Source of the DNA: Tenacibaculum sp. SZ-18
GTDB lineage: Bacteria; Bacteroidota; Bacteroidia; Flavobacteriales; Flavobacteriaceae
Direction of reading: 5' to 3'
Assembly (NCBI RefSeq): GCF_002813915.1
Contig: NZ_CP019335.1
Location: 1,285,777-1,349,776, forward strand
Length of the DNA: 64,000 bases
Positions 17,472-28,031 of the stretch are shown piece after piece. Positions within the stretch are counted from its first letter, which is position 1. Every line of letters begins with the position of its first letter. The translations under genes were made by a program, and so were the position numbers. Below the pieces are notes generated by a model. The model was not told the DNA's origin and made no database searches. It saw nothing but the letters and a program-made list of their open reading frames with translations.

Positions 17472-18503
17472 TTATCGCTTAATTCCTTGATTATTAATCC
17501 ATCGCTGATATTTTTTAGCATTTCTGTTATGTTGCCCTAAGGTTTTAGCGAATTCATGAAAACCAATTTTATCCACACTAGCACACATAAAATAGTAGTC
17601 GTGCTCGACTGGGTTTAAAACAGCTTCAATTGATGATATATCAGGCATTGATATTGGAGCAGGAGGTAAGCCCACTTTCTTATAAGTATTATATGGAGAG
17701 TTTTTGGTGTTCTCAATATCTCTAAATAATACACGTTTTACCATAAAGTCTTGTCCGTTAATTTGTTTTAACGCATAAATTACTGTTGGATCAGCTTCTA
17801 AAGGCCATTTATTTTTAAAACGATTTAAATATAAGCCTGCAACCATAGGTCGTTCTGAAACTTGTGCGGTTTCTTTTTGAACGATTGAAGCTAAAGTAAT
17901 TACTTGATCTTCTGATAAACCAAGTTTGCTAGCTTTATCTAATCTCGATTTATTCCAAAACTTGTTGTATTGATTGAGCATTTTCTTTCTGAAATTCTCA
18001 GGAGAGGTGTTCCAGTAAATTTCATATTGATTAGGGATGTACATTCCAAGAACAGATTTATCCGTAAAATCATTTTCTTGTAGAAATTTTGGTTCTCTAA
18101 ATACATTTAATAAAGAAATACTATCTGCTTCTATTTGTTGAGCAATTCTTCCAGCAAATTTTTCTAATGTATCTTGGTTATTAAATGTTACTTTGATTGC
18201 TGTTTGATTTCCAGAACGAAAAAGATTAACTAATTCATTCATATTCATTCCTTTTTTAACAACATACATTCCTCCTTTAGGTTTGTTGAATTTTTTCAAA
18301 TCTGCCACCCAAAGAAAATCTTCGTAATTATTTATAACTCCTTCTAATGAGGTTTTTAAATCATTCATTGTACTGTTTGATTTAATAAATATTGAAGTTT
18401 CTTTTTTTACTGCATTTGAAAAAATTTTGTTGTAAAAATAAATTCCTACTACTCCAGATGTAAAAAGTAAGATTCCAAGTATAATGATGATTTTATTTTT
18501 CAT
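17472..18503 (-). CDS. mltG: Endolytic peptidoglycan transglycosylase MltG (YceG family)
   Basis: The 343-residue protein is anchored by one N-terminal membrane helix (IIIILGILLFTSGVVGIYFY). A LysM-like region follows, then the YceG domain with the catalytic Glu in ASIVQKETAQVSERPMVAG. The signatures LEADPTVIYAL and GLPPAPISMP come after, all typical. MltG cuts nascent glycan strands and sets their length. I chose ATG 18503, which puts the membrane helix at the start. An in-frame upstream TTG region would lie inside the GNAT gene. The gene overlaps the GNAT gene by 11 bp, so translation is coupled in the dapF-GNAT-mltG operon. An AT-rich inverted repeat (17454-17476) covers the stop codon. 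Confidence 0.93.
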   Translation of the reverse strand: MKNKIIIILGILLFTSGVVGIYFYNKIFSNAVKKETSIFIKSNSTMNDLKTSLEGVINNYEDFLWVADLKKFNKPKGGMYVVKKGMNMNELVNLFRSGNQTAIKVTFNNQDTLEKFAGRIAQQIEADSISLLNVFREPKFLQENDFTDKSVLGMYIPNQYEIYWNTSPENFRKKMLNQYNKFWNKSRLDKASKLGLSEDQVITLASIVQKETAQVSERPMVAGLYLNRFKNKWPLEADPTVIYALKQINGQDFMVKRVLFRDIENTKNSPYNTYKKVGLPPAPISMPDISSIEAVLNPVEHDYYFMCASVDKIGFHEFAKTLGQHNRNAKKYQRWINNQGIKR

Positions 18504-19020
18504 TGATGAATTGAAATAATATTTCGTCTTTAAAGTATCCTTTTGAAAATAACCAGTCTTTTTTAACTCCAACCTGTTTAAAGTTATGTTTTTTAAATAG
18601 CGATATGCTTTTTTTATTATCAATAGCAATATTAGCAAATAATTGGTGTAAATTAAGATTTGTAAAACTATAATTTAGTAAGATCTTCAAAGCTTCACTA
18701 GCAAAACCATTGTGCTGATAATTTTCATGAATTACAATTCCAATTCCAGCTCTTTTGTGTTGTGGATTAAAATCAAATAAATCAATTAAACCAATTGGTT
18801 GTTTATTAGATGAGTCTTCGATAACTAATCTTAATTGTTTCGCCTCGTAAATGTCCAAATGGCAATTTTCGATATATTGTTTCAATAAAAATTTTGAAAA
18901 AGGAGTTTGTGTATGACTAACCTCCCAAAAGAGTTCGTTGTTTTCAATTTGAAAAAGAAAATCTAAATCCTCAGGTTCAATAGCTCTCAAACTTATGTTT
19001 TGCCCAACTAATGTTCGCAT
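18493..19020 (-). CDS. GNAT-family N-acetyltransferase (RimJ/RimL-like)
   Basis: The 175-residue protein has the RimJ/RimL layout: LRAIEPEDLDFLFQIENN near the start, IGLIDLFDFNPQHKRAGIGIVI in the middle (beta 4 and the acetyl-CoA loop) and NGFASEALKILLNYSF as motif A. A C-terminal LFKKHNFKQVGVKKDWLF stretch follows. Such enzymes acetylate protein N termini or small amines; the target is unknown. It is the middle gene of the dapF-GNAT-mltG operon: its start shares one base with the dapF stop and its 3' end overlaps mltG by 11 bp. Confidence 0.88.
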   Translation of the reverse strand: MRTLVGQNISLRAIEPEDLDFLFQIENNELFWEVSHTQTPFSKFLLKQYIENCHLDIYEAKQLRLVIEDSSNKQPIGLIDLFDFNPQHKRAGIGIVIHENYQHNGFASEALKILLNYSFTNLNLHQLFANIAIDNKKSISLFKKHNFKQVGVKKDWLFSKGYFKDEILFQFINEK

Positions 19021-19796
19021 TAAATCTTAATTTGTCCTTTAAAAACTAATTCTGCTGGACCTTTTAAAAATACGTTTTTATACACGTTGTTTTCTACATC
19101 AAAAGATATAGCAAGTTGTCCACCTTCTACTTGAATGTTAATATCGGTAGCTTTCGTTCTATTGGTTTTATGCATTGCAATTGCTGCAGCCGTAGCTCCG
19201 GTTCCGCATGCTAAAGTTTCGTCTTCAACTCCACGTTCATATGTTCTTATTCTAAACGAATTAGAATTGAGTTGTTCAACAAAATTAACATTACTACCTT
19301 CTGAGCCATAAATATCATTACGAATTTGTTTTCCTTTTTCATAAACATCGAAAGAACCGATGTGTTCTACAATTTCGACATGATGAGGAGACCCTGTGTC
19401 AGTAAAAACAAATCCGTTCTCATTTTTAACATCATTCACATCAACCATTTGTAATGAAACAATTCCGTTCTTAATAGTTGCATGATGCAAACCATCAATT
19501 GCAATAAAAGTAGTTTGGTTTTCAATAATGTTTAATTGCTTTGCAAAAGCGACAATACATCGCCCACCATTTCCACACATGGTACTTTGGTTACCATCTG
19601 CATTGAAATACACCATTCTAAAGTCAGTATGCTCGTCATTTTCCAGTAAGATTAATCCATCCCCACCTACTCCAAAATTACGATCACACAATTTGTTGAT
19701 AAGCTCCTTCTTTTCCTTTGGGAAAAAAGAAGTTCTATTATCAATCATTACAAAATCATTACCAGTTCCTTGGTACTTATAAAACTCTAAATTCAT
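19020..19796 (-). CDS. dapF: Diaminopimelate epimerase
   Basis: This 258-residue enzyme converts LL-diaminopimelate to the meso form for lysine and peptidoglycan synthesis. Both catalytic cysteines are present: Cys74 in TMCGNGGRC and Cys197 in ETLACGTGA. The N-terminal YQGTGNDFVMID motif is also typical. The length is near normal (about 270). It is the first gene of an operon with a GNAT gene and mltG, so peptidoglycan precursor supply and glycan-strand processing are expressed together. It is divergent from htrA, 133 bp away. Confidence 0.97.
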   Translation of the reverse strand: MNLEFYKYQGTGNDFVMIDNRTSFFPKEKKELINKLCDRNFGVGGDGLILLENDEHTDFRMVYFNADGNQSTMCGNGGRCIVAFAKQLNIIENQTTFIAIDGLHHATIKNGIVSLQMVDVNDVKNENGFVFTDTGSPHHVEIVEHIGSFDVYEKGKQIRNDIYGSEGSNVNFVEQLNSNSFRIRTYERGVEDETLACGTGATAAAIAMHKTNRTKATDINIQVEGGQLAISFDVENNVYKNVFLKGPAELVFKGQIKI

Positions 19797-19834
19797 TAGA
19801 GCAAATATACGTATTTACATAGGAAAATAGGATT

Positions 19835-19894
19835 GTTAAATGGCGGTTAAAGTCCGTTAAAGAGAAGTTAAACAGATTGTGTTAAAATGTTAAA
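19835..19894. repeat. Six GTTAAA repeats upstream of htrA, four in helical phase
   Basis: GTTAAA starts at 19835, 19846, 19856, 19867, 19881 and 19889. The first four are 10-11 bp apart, so they face the same side of the helix just upstream of the htrA promoter; the last two lie between its -33 and -7 boxes. Direct repeats of this type are common binding sites for response regulators. Confidence 0.6.
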
Positions 19895-19906
19895 ATTGTA
19901 TATTTG
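19877..19906 (+). promoter_or_regulatory. Flavobacterial promoter of htrA
   Basis: TTG at 19877-19879 and an exact -7 box TATATTTG at 19899-19906, 19 bases apart, match the consensus. The htrA ATG follows 23 bases after the box. Confidence 0.8.
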
Positions 19907-19929
19907 ATTAGCTTAAAAATTTAATAATT

Positions 19930-21315
19930 ATGAAAAGAGTTTTAGGAATATTGACTATTGCATTTTTGGGAGGAGTTTCATCACTCGGAGCTTACAAAGC
20001 TTTTATTGAAAAACCACAAGTTATTGTTGAGAGAACTGTCGAGCCGGAACTTCAAACAGTGAATTCTAATTATACACCGGCTGTATTAAATTCATCTTCG
20101 GTTCCAACAGATTTTACGGAAGCTGCGGAAAAAACAGTGAATACTGTAGTTCATGTAAAAAATACAGCTATTAAAGAAGTTTATAATCCTTTTGAAGAGT
20201 TTTTTGGAACAGGAAATGGTAAAAGGAAACAAGAAAGAATTGGAACTGGAAGTGGAGTAATTATATCATCTGATGGTTATATCGTTACTAATAACCACGT
20301 AATTGAAGGAGCAACAGAATTAGAAGTTACACTTAATAATAAAAAGAAATACAAAGCTCAGTTAATTGGCTCGGATGATAAAAATGATATTGCATTATTA
20401 AAAATTGAATCTGAAATTGATTTACCATATATAACATTCGGTAATTCAGATAACGCCAAAATAGGTGAATGGGTTTTAGCAGTTGGAAATCCTTATAATT
20501 TAAATTCGACTGTAACAGCTGGGATCGTGAGTGCCAAAGGAAGAGATTTGCAAGGAAATTCAAATATAGATGCTTTTATTCAAACGGATGCTGCAGTGAA
20601 TTCTGGAAATAGTGGAGGAGCACTAGTAAATACCAGAGGAGAGTTAATAGGAATCAATACAGCAATTAGTTCAAGAACAGGGTCTTTTATTGGATATTCT
20701 TTTGCTGTACCTTCAAATATTGCAAAGAAAATAATAGATGACTTATTAGAATTTGGTAATGTTCAAGAGGCATTGATCGGTTTTGAACCTGATTACAAGA
20801 AGTCTAAAGAAATTGAAGGTGTGAAAGTAAAAGTTGTTAATGAGGATAGTGGAGCTTTTAAGGCTGGAATAAAAGCTGGAGATATTATAACTAAAATAAA
20901 CAATGTTAAAATTACCAAGTTCTCTGATTTAAAAGGCCAATTAACAGCTAAAAGACCTGGGGAGTCAGTAAATATAACTGTCAATAGAAATGGGGAGCCA
21001 TTGATTAAGACCGTTGTATTAAGTAAAAGAGATACATATTTATCTGCTAATTTTGGTGTAGTGTTAAAGGATGTAACAAATGATGATAAGAAGAAATACG
21101 ACATTAAAGGTGGAGCTAAAATTGTAGTAACTGATAATAAAGCCTTTGAATATTATAATGTAGGGAAAGGATACATTATAGTTAAAATTAATGGTGAAAA
21201 TATTGAAAATGCATCAGAAGCTGTGAATATACTAAACAAATATGGAGTTTCGATGAATAGAATGTATTTAGAGATTCTGAATTTAGACGGAGAAATAGAA
21301 AGATATAAATTTTAA
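19930..21315 (+). CDS. Periplasmic serine protease of the DegP/HtrA family
   Basis: The 461-residue protein has an N-terminal membrane or signal segment (VLGILTIAFLGGVSSLGAY). A trypsin-like domain follows with the triad His123 (TNNHVIEG), Asp153 (NDIALLKI) and Ser228 (NSGNSGGALV). PDZ domain 1 covers roughly 265-360, and a shorter second PDZ-like region (about 375-461) ends the protein. Such proteases degrade or refold misfolded envelope proteins under stress. The family often takes the symbols degP, degQ or htrA; I cannot separate these. The strong promoter preceded by phased GTTAAA repeats suggests activation by a stress regulator. A terminator follows, so it is monocistronic. Confidence 0.94.
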   Translation: MKRVLGILTIAFLGGVSSLGAYKAFIEKPQVIVERTVEPELQTVNSNYTPAVLNSSSVPTDFTEAAEKTVNTVVHVKNTAIKEVYNPFEEFFGTGNGKRKQERIGTGSGVIISSDGYIVTNNHVIEGATELEVTLNNKKKYKAQLIGSDDKNDIALLKIESEIDLPYITFGNSDNAKIGEWVLAVGNPYNLNSTVTAGIVSAKGRDLQGNSNIDAFIQTDAAVNSGNSGGALVNTRGELIGINTAISSRTGSFIGYSFAVPSNIAKKIIDDLLEFGNVQEALIGFEPDYKKSKEIEGVKVKVVNEDSGAFKAGIKAGDIITKINNVKITKFSDLKGQLTAKRPGESVNITVNRNGEPLIKTVVLSKRDTYLSANFGVVLKDVTNDDKKKYDIKGGAKIVVTDNKAFEYYNVGKGYIIVKINGENIENASEAVNILNKYGVSMNRMYLEILNLDGEIERYKF

Positions 21316-21330
21316 AAAATTAGAAGAATC

Positions 21331-21363
21331 AAAAACTCGATAATATTACTATCGAGTTTTTTT
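21331..21363 (+). terminator. Rho-independent terminator of htrA
   Basis: CTCGATA / TATCGAG (21336-21342 and 21350-21356), extended by A-T pairs, is followed by a run of seven T. It begins about 16 bases after the htrA stop. Confidence 0.9.
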
Positions 21364-21397
21364 AGGTTTTTTAGGTTACGAAATCGTTTGAAATAAC

Positions 21398-21405
21398 TAT
21401 TTTTG
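21398..21405 (+). promoter_or_regulatory. Likely -7 promoter box of the long GAPDH gene
   Basis: TATTTTTG matches TAnnTTTG and ends 33 bases before the ATG. No TTG is seen at the expected -33 distance, so confidence is moderate. Confidence 0.45.
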
Positions 21406-21438
21406 CACCAAATTTTTAAAAATTTAGTTAACACAACT

Positions 21439-22881
21439 ATGTCAACAATAACAAATTACGAAAAAGAAGTGGTAAATCAAGCTCAGGTTCGAAGAGCTAC
21501 TACTGAATTTATTAATATTGTAAACGATTTATGGTATGATAAATCAATTGAATTAGTGTTGTTTAGAAACCCATTAGTGGATAAAAGAGCTAGTGAAGTT
21601 TTAAACTTGATCAATTACGCTAAGGAGTTTGTTACAAAGCCCATTACAATAGAAGATGCTTTAAACATCGCAAAGGCTATTCAATCAATTGACTTACCAG
21701 CTTCTAAATTAGATATCGGAAAATTAGCATATGAGTATTATCTAATCGAAAATACTGACGTAGATACTATTGATTTTGTAAAGAATCAGTTAAAAGATGC
21801 AACTGATGCAAATGCTATTCAACCAAAAGACGTTGTACTTTACGGTTTTGGTCGCATCGGTCGTTTATTAGCAAGAGAATTAAGTTCTAAAATGGGCAAA
21901 GGTTCTCAATTAAGGTTAAGAGCTATTGTTACTCGTGGCAAAATTGATCAGTCGGTATTAGAAAAAAGAGCATCACTTTTAAGTATTGATTCTGTTCATG
22001 GAGATTTCTTAGGAACCGTTCAGATTGATGCAGATAACAATTCTCTGGTTATCAATGGAACTACAGTGCATATGATTTCTGCTGTAGGGCCTGAAGATAT
22101 TGATTATACAGAATATGGAATTAATGATGCTTTAATTATTGATAATACAGGAGCTTTTAGAGATAAGGAAGCTTTAAGTCGTCATTTACAAGCTAAAGGA
22201 GCGAGTAAAGTTTTATTAACTGCCCCAGGTAAGGGAGTTCCAAATATTGTTCATGGAGTAAACCATTTAGAAAATAATCCAGATTTAATAGATATTTTCT
22301 CTGCTGCATCTTGTACTACAAATGCAATAACACCAGTTTTAAAAGTATTAGAAGATAATTTCGGAATTAAGAAAGGACATTTAGAAACTATTCATGCATA
22401 TACGAACGATCAAAACTTAGTGGATAATATGCATAAAAAATACCGTAGAGGTAGGGCGGCAGCTTTAAATATGGTAATCACTGAAACAGGAGCTGGGAAA
22501 GCAGTTTCTAAGGCATTACCTGCATTAGAAGGAAAATTAACTTCTAATGCAATTAGAGTGCCCGTTCCTAACGGTTCGCTAGCTGTTTTAAATTTACAGT
22601 TAAATTCAGAAACTACTGTTGAAGCAGTTAATGCAATAATGAAGCAATATGCTTTAGAGGGAGATTTAGTGGAGCAAATTAAATATTCATTAAGCAATGA
22701 ATTGGTATCCTCTGACATTCTTGGTACAACAGCTCCTTCTATTTTTGATAGTAAAGCTACGATTGTAGATGGAGATACAATTGTAATTTACGTTTGGTAT
22801 GATAACGAATACGGTTATTCTCACCAAGTGATGCGTTTGGCTAAGCACATAGCAAAAGTTCGTCGATATACCTATTATTAG
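21439..22881 (+). CDS. gap: Glyceraldehyde-3-phosphate dehydrogenase, long form with N-terminal extension
   Basis: The 480-residue protein consists of an N-terminal helical extension of about 130 residues, absent from ordinary GAPDH (about 335 residues), and a full GAPDH core. The NAD loop is YGFGRIGR (135-142) and the catalytic Cys292 is in FSAASCTTNAITP. The C-terminal signature WYDNEYGYSHQVMRLAKHI is present. The enzyme interconverts glyceraldehyde-3-phosphate and 1,3-bisphosphoglycerate. Long forms like this are known in Bacteroidota beside a normal-length gap gene. I chose ATG 21439; the in-frame TTG at 21403 lies inside a TATTTTTG box (21398-21405) that is the likely promoter. A terminator follows, so it is monocistronic. 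Confidence 0.93.
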   Translation: MSTITNYEKEVVNQAQVRRATTEFINIVNDLWYDKSIELVLFRNPLVDKRASEVLNLINYAKEFVTKPITIEDALNIAKAIQSIDLPASKLDIGKLAYEYYLIENTDVDTIDFVKNQLKDATDANAIQPKDVVLYGFGRIGRLLARELSSKMGKGSQLRLRAIVTRGKIDQSVLEKRASLLSIDSVHGDFLGTVQIDADNNSLVINGTTVHMISAVGPEDIDYTEYGINDALIIDNTGAFRDKEALSRHLQAKGASKVLLTAPGKGVPNIVHGVNHLENNPDLIDIFSAASCTTNAITPVLKVLEDNFGIKKGHLETIHAYTNDQNLVDNMHKKYRRGRAAALNMVITETGAGKAVSKALPALEGKLTSNAIRVPVPNGSLAVLNLQLNSETTVEAVNAIMKQYALEGDLVEQIKYSLSNELVSSDILGTTAPSIFDSKATIVDGDTIVIYVWYDNEYGYSHQVMRLAKHIAKVRRYTYY

Positions 22882-22905
22882 TAGACAACTAGTATTTCAA
22901 CTTTC

Positions 22906-22937
22906 AAAATCCGAGGTGTTAACTTCGGATTTTTTTT
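22906..22937 (+). terminator. Rho-independent terminator of the GAPDH gene
   Basis: AAAATCCGA / TCGGATTTT (22906-22914 and 22925-22933) with a 10-base loop runs into eight T. It begins 25 bases after the stop. Confidence 0.88.
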
Positions 22938-22979
22938 GTTTAAAAGTAGTAAATTGCACTTCAAATTTTATAAGCTAAA

Positions 22980-25540
<2,561 letters not shown>

Positions 25541-25545
25541 TAAGC

Positions 25546-26229
25546 TTGTTGAAGTTTAAAAATATAAAATATTCACTTTTTGTACTATATGGATTTATAT
25601 GTATACTAAGCTTCTATTTAATTATTATTAATCATAAATATAAGTTTGAAATTAAGCCGTTTCCAACTTTAATTTTGTTTACATTATACTCGGTTGAAAC
25701 AAAGAAATATACATTAACTTATATTGGTTTTTTACTGTTGAGTTTAATAGGTGATGTTTTAACGTCTATTTCACATGGTTTTAATCTTGGTATTATAATT
25801 TACGGAATTTCCTATCTTTTATTGGCAAATGAAATTCGAAAATACCTAAAAAAAGAAACGTATAAGATGCTCTTTTCTTATCTGATACTTTTTGGATTTT
25901 TGTTTTCAGTTGTTTACATATTTGTGCTAAATGATCCGGGAAACTCTATGCTGCCAATTATATTTTACGGTATTTGTATTTGTTTGGTAACATCTTTCAT
26001 TCTTATTAATTATATTGAAAATATGGAACACGCTAATTTTTTATTGTTAATTGCAATAGGTTTCCGTATCATTTCAGATTCTATTTACGCGATTGTTTTA
26101 TTCAGTAAAACAGATGTTTATTTTGATATTTTCTCATTGAGTACTTTATTGATATCAAACTTTATGTTTTACCGTGGTTTCCTGTTCAATGAACAAAAAG
26201 TTACTGATTTTTTTGATGGAATAAAATAA
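25546..26229 (+). CDS. YhhN-family (TMEM86-like) membrane protein, copy 1, diverged
   Basis: The 227-residue protein is almost entirely hydrophobic with about seven or eight membrane helices. It fits the YhhN/TMEM86 family, some members of which are lysoplasmalogenases. Conserved family positions seen are KP (37-38), GD in SLIGDVLT (69-70) and SD in RIISDSIYAIV. The histidine of the GxxxFLxxHxxY motif is replaced by Tyr in YGISYLLL (about 90). The start is TTG at 25546 or 25549; no ATG is available. It lies 5 bp after ligA and 31 bp before copy 2. Catalytic competence is doubtful because of the lost His. Confidence 0.7.
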   Translation: MLKFKNIKYSLFVLYGFICILSFYLIIINHKYKFEIKPFPTLILFTLYSVETKKYTLTYIGFLLLSLIGDVLTSISHGFNLGIIIYGISYLLLANEIRKYLKKETYKMLFSYLILFGFLFSVVYIFVLNDPGNSMLPIIFYGICICLVTSFILINYIENMEHANFLLLIAIGFRIISDSIYAIVLFSKTDVYFDIFSLSTLLISNFMFYRGFLFNEQKVTDFFDGIK

Positions 26230-26260
26230 CCGCCATGGGTTTAATTAATTTTTAGCATTA

Positions 26261-26932
26261 TTGAGATTATTCTATAAAATAGTATTATTGTTAGGTTTTG
26301 TTTTTACAAGTTTCCTGTATTTGTACATGATTGGTACAGTGGAAACTAGTAATAATATTTTGAGAAATTCGACAAAGCCAATTCCTATTATTGTTTTATT
26401 ACTAATGTATAGTTTTAGCAGTAATAAAAGAGACTCTTTGATTACCTCTATGTTTCTTTTGATTGTTATTGCAGATATTATTAGTTCTGCTTTAGACTTG
26501 TTTTGGTTAGCAATATTTATTTATGGAATCAGTAATTTGTTATTAGTTAAAATGATGTTAGAAACATTATCTAAGCAAGGTAAGAAGGAAGTCCCAGCTT
26601 ATTTTGTTTTGTCTGTTATTTTATTTTTAATTGTATTTGTATTCGTAATTCAGGATAAAGGTGATTGTTATTTTTCTATACTTTTTTATGGAATAACAAC
26701 TTCTCTATTATTCACTGTCGGGTTATTGAATTTCAAGTTTAAAATGATTTATGCAAATGGATTACTATTTTATACAATATGTATTAGAGTTATATCCGAC
26801 TGTATTTATGCAGTGGTAATTTTTAACATATCAAATATTTATTACGACTTAGTATCATTATCAATATGGTTAATTTCATGTTTTTTATTTTATAAGTCGT
26901 TTATTTTAAGAGAAGAAAAATTAATAGATTAA
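26261..26932 (+). CDS. YhhN-family (TMEM86-like) membrane protein, copy 2, most diverged
   Basis: This 223-residue polytopic protein is closest to copy 1: both share YGIS(Y/N)LLL, a DxGxxxxPIIFYGI-like segment and the block R-I/V-ISD-S/C-IYAVV. It keeps KP (39-40) and SD near the C terminus. The GD pair is AD here (ADIISS, 71-72), and the His of copy 3 is Asn in YGISNLLL. The start is TTG at 26261. Its stop overlaps the ATG of copy 3 (TAATG). The pattern suggests duplication from copy 1 followed by loss of family active-site residues, perhaps with a new structural role. Confidence 0.68.
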   Translation: MRLFYKIVLLLGFVFTSFLYLYMIGTVETSNNILRNSTKPIPIIVLLLMYSFSSNKRDSLITSMFLLIVIADIISSALDLFWLAIFIYGISNLLLVKMMLETLSKQGKKEVPAYFVLSVILFLIVFVFVIQDKGDCYFSILFYGITTSLLFTVGLLNFKFKMIYANGLLFYTICIRVISDCIYAVVIFNISNIYYDLVSLSIWLISCFLFYKSFILREEKLID

Positions 26933-27615
26933 TGGTACAGGTAAATCAACATAACAGTAAAAAAGTATTAGTTTTTTCAATTTTATTCTTCTTAGTTTCT
27001 GTATTGGAACTTACTGGAGTTTATCAGAAAAAAATAGTTTTAGAGTTCATTTTTAAACCATTGTTAATGGTTTCATTGGCGGCTTTCTATTTAGTTTCTG
27101 TTAAGAAACCAAGTTTTTTATATCTTTCTGCCTTATTCTTCTCTTTTTGGGGCGATCTATTGTTGCTTTTTCCTGAAAAATTCTTTGTATTAGGGTTAGT
27201 TTCTTTTTTAATCACACACCTTATTTACATTAAGGTTATAAAAGGTTTTTTACAAAAGTTATCTATTATCACATTTATGAAGTATGGTATTATCTTTTTG
27301 GTTTATTTTGGAGCAATTGTATTTTTTATTAAAGATAATTTGAATGAATTACTTATTCCTGTTATTGTCTATGGTTTAGTGATTTCATCATTCGGAACTT
27401 TTGCTTTGATTAACTATTTAAAGAATAAAGCAACCGAAAATCTTTGGTTGTTTATTGGTGCTATAATTTTTATTTTATCTGATAGCACAATTGCTATAAA
27501 TAAGTTTTATTTGATTCAGGCAGATTTAGGAATGATTATTATGATTACTTATATTGTTGCCCAGTATTTTATTTGTAAAGCCATAATTTCTAAATCCTTG
27601 AATTCTGAATTATAA
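26932..27615 (+). CDS. YhhN-family (TMEM86-like) membrane protein, copy 3, canonical residues kept
   Basis: This 227-residue polytopic protein carries the family pattern in full: FKPLLM (41-46), FWGDLLLLFPEKFFVLG (72-88) with GD at 74-75, FLITHLIYI with His96, and FILSDSTIAIN near the C terminus. Lysoplasmalogenases of this family hydrolyse the vinyl-ether bond of lysoplasmalogens. Plasmalogens are not expected in typical aerobic Flavobacteriaceae, so the true substrate is open. The ATG at 26932 overlaps the stop of copy 2, showing coupled translation of the last two genes of a ligA-led run. Confidence 0.75.
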   Translation: MVQVNQHNSKKVLVFSILFFLVSVLELTGVYQKKIVLEFIFKPLLMVSLAAFYLVSVKKPSFLYLSALFFSFWGDLLLLFPEKFFVLGLVSFLITHLIYIKVIKGFLQKLSIITFMKYGIIFLVYFGAIVFFIKDNLNELLIPVIVYGLVISSFGTFALINYLKNKATENLWLFIGAIIFILSDSTIAINKFYLIQADLGMIIMITYIVAQYFICKAIISKSLNSEL

Positions 27616-27617
27616 AT

Positions 27618-27960
27618 TTAAAAAAGGAATTGTATTTCTATCTTGAAATTATAAATCCCTCCAGCTAATAAAGTAATTACAGCCATAATGAAAAGTAAAC
27701 CATCATCATTATTGTGTTAAATTCCAATTATGGTCAAATGAGAAAAAATAGCTCCACTCATTAAACCAACGGTTAAATCAGTTCTTAACCAAACTCCTTT
27801 GGGAATAATTAATACGATTTGAGAAGTTGGTTTAAAATTCCCATTCTAATTTGCATTAACTGTTCTCTTTCCTAAGCGACTTCTGTAAATAAATCAAAAT
27901 TTCTTTGTGTCCAGAAAACTTTAAGAATAAAGTTTTAAAAACAATGACTACGATGATTAA
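27618..27960 (-). pseudogene. Decayed DoxX-family membrane protein gene
   Basis: On the minus strand two fragments in different frames resemble a short DoxX-type protein. From 27960 to about 27856 the reading LIIVVIVFKTLFLKFSG ends in a stop. A second frame from about 27840 to 27618 reads IVLIIPKGVWLRTDLTVG and GLMSGAIFSHLTIIG, then a TAA at 27719-27717, then NDDGLLFIMAVITLLAGG. At least one frameshift, one internal stop and loss of the start codon are visible. The order and spacing follow DoxX proteins (substrate-like LFFKF, LIPK.W.G, LMSGAI.SHLT, DGG.LF.MA). It fills the only gene-free gap above 300 bp in this half of the window. Confidence 0.72.
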
Positions 27961-28031
27961 TTTTAGGAGTTCGTATTAATTTTTTTAATGCCAATATTAT
28001 GTAAAAATGTAGATTCTGAAACCTATCTAAC

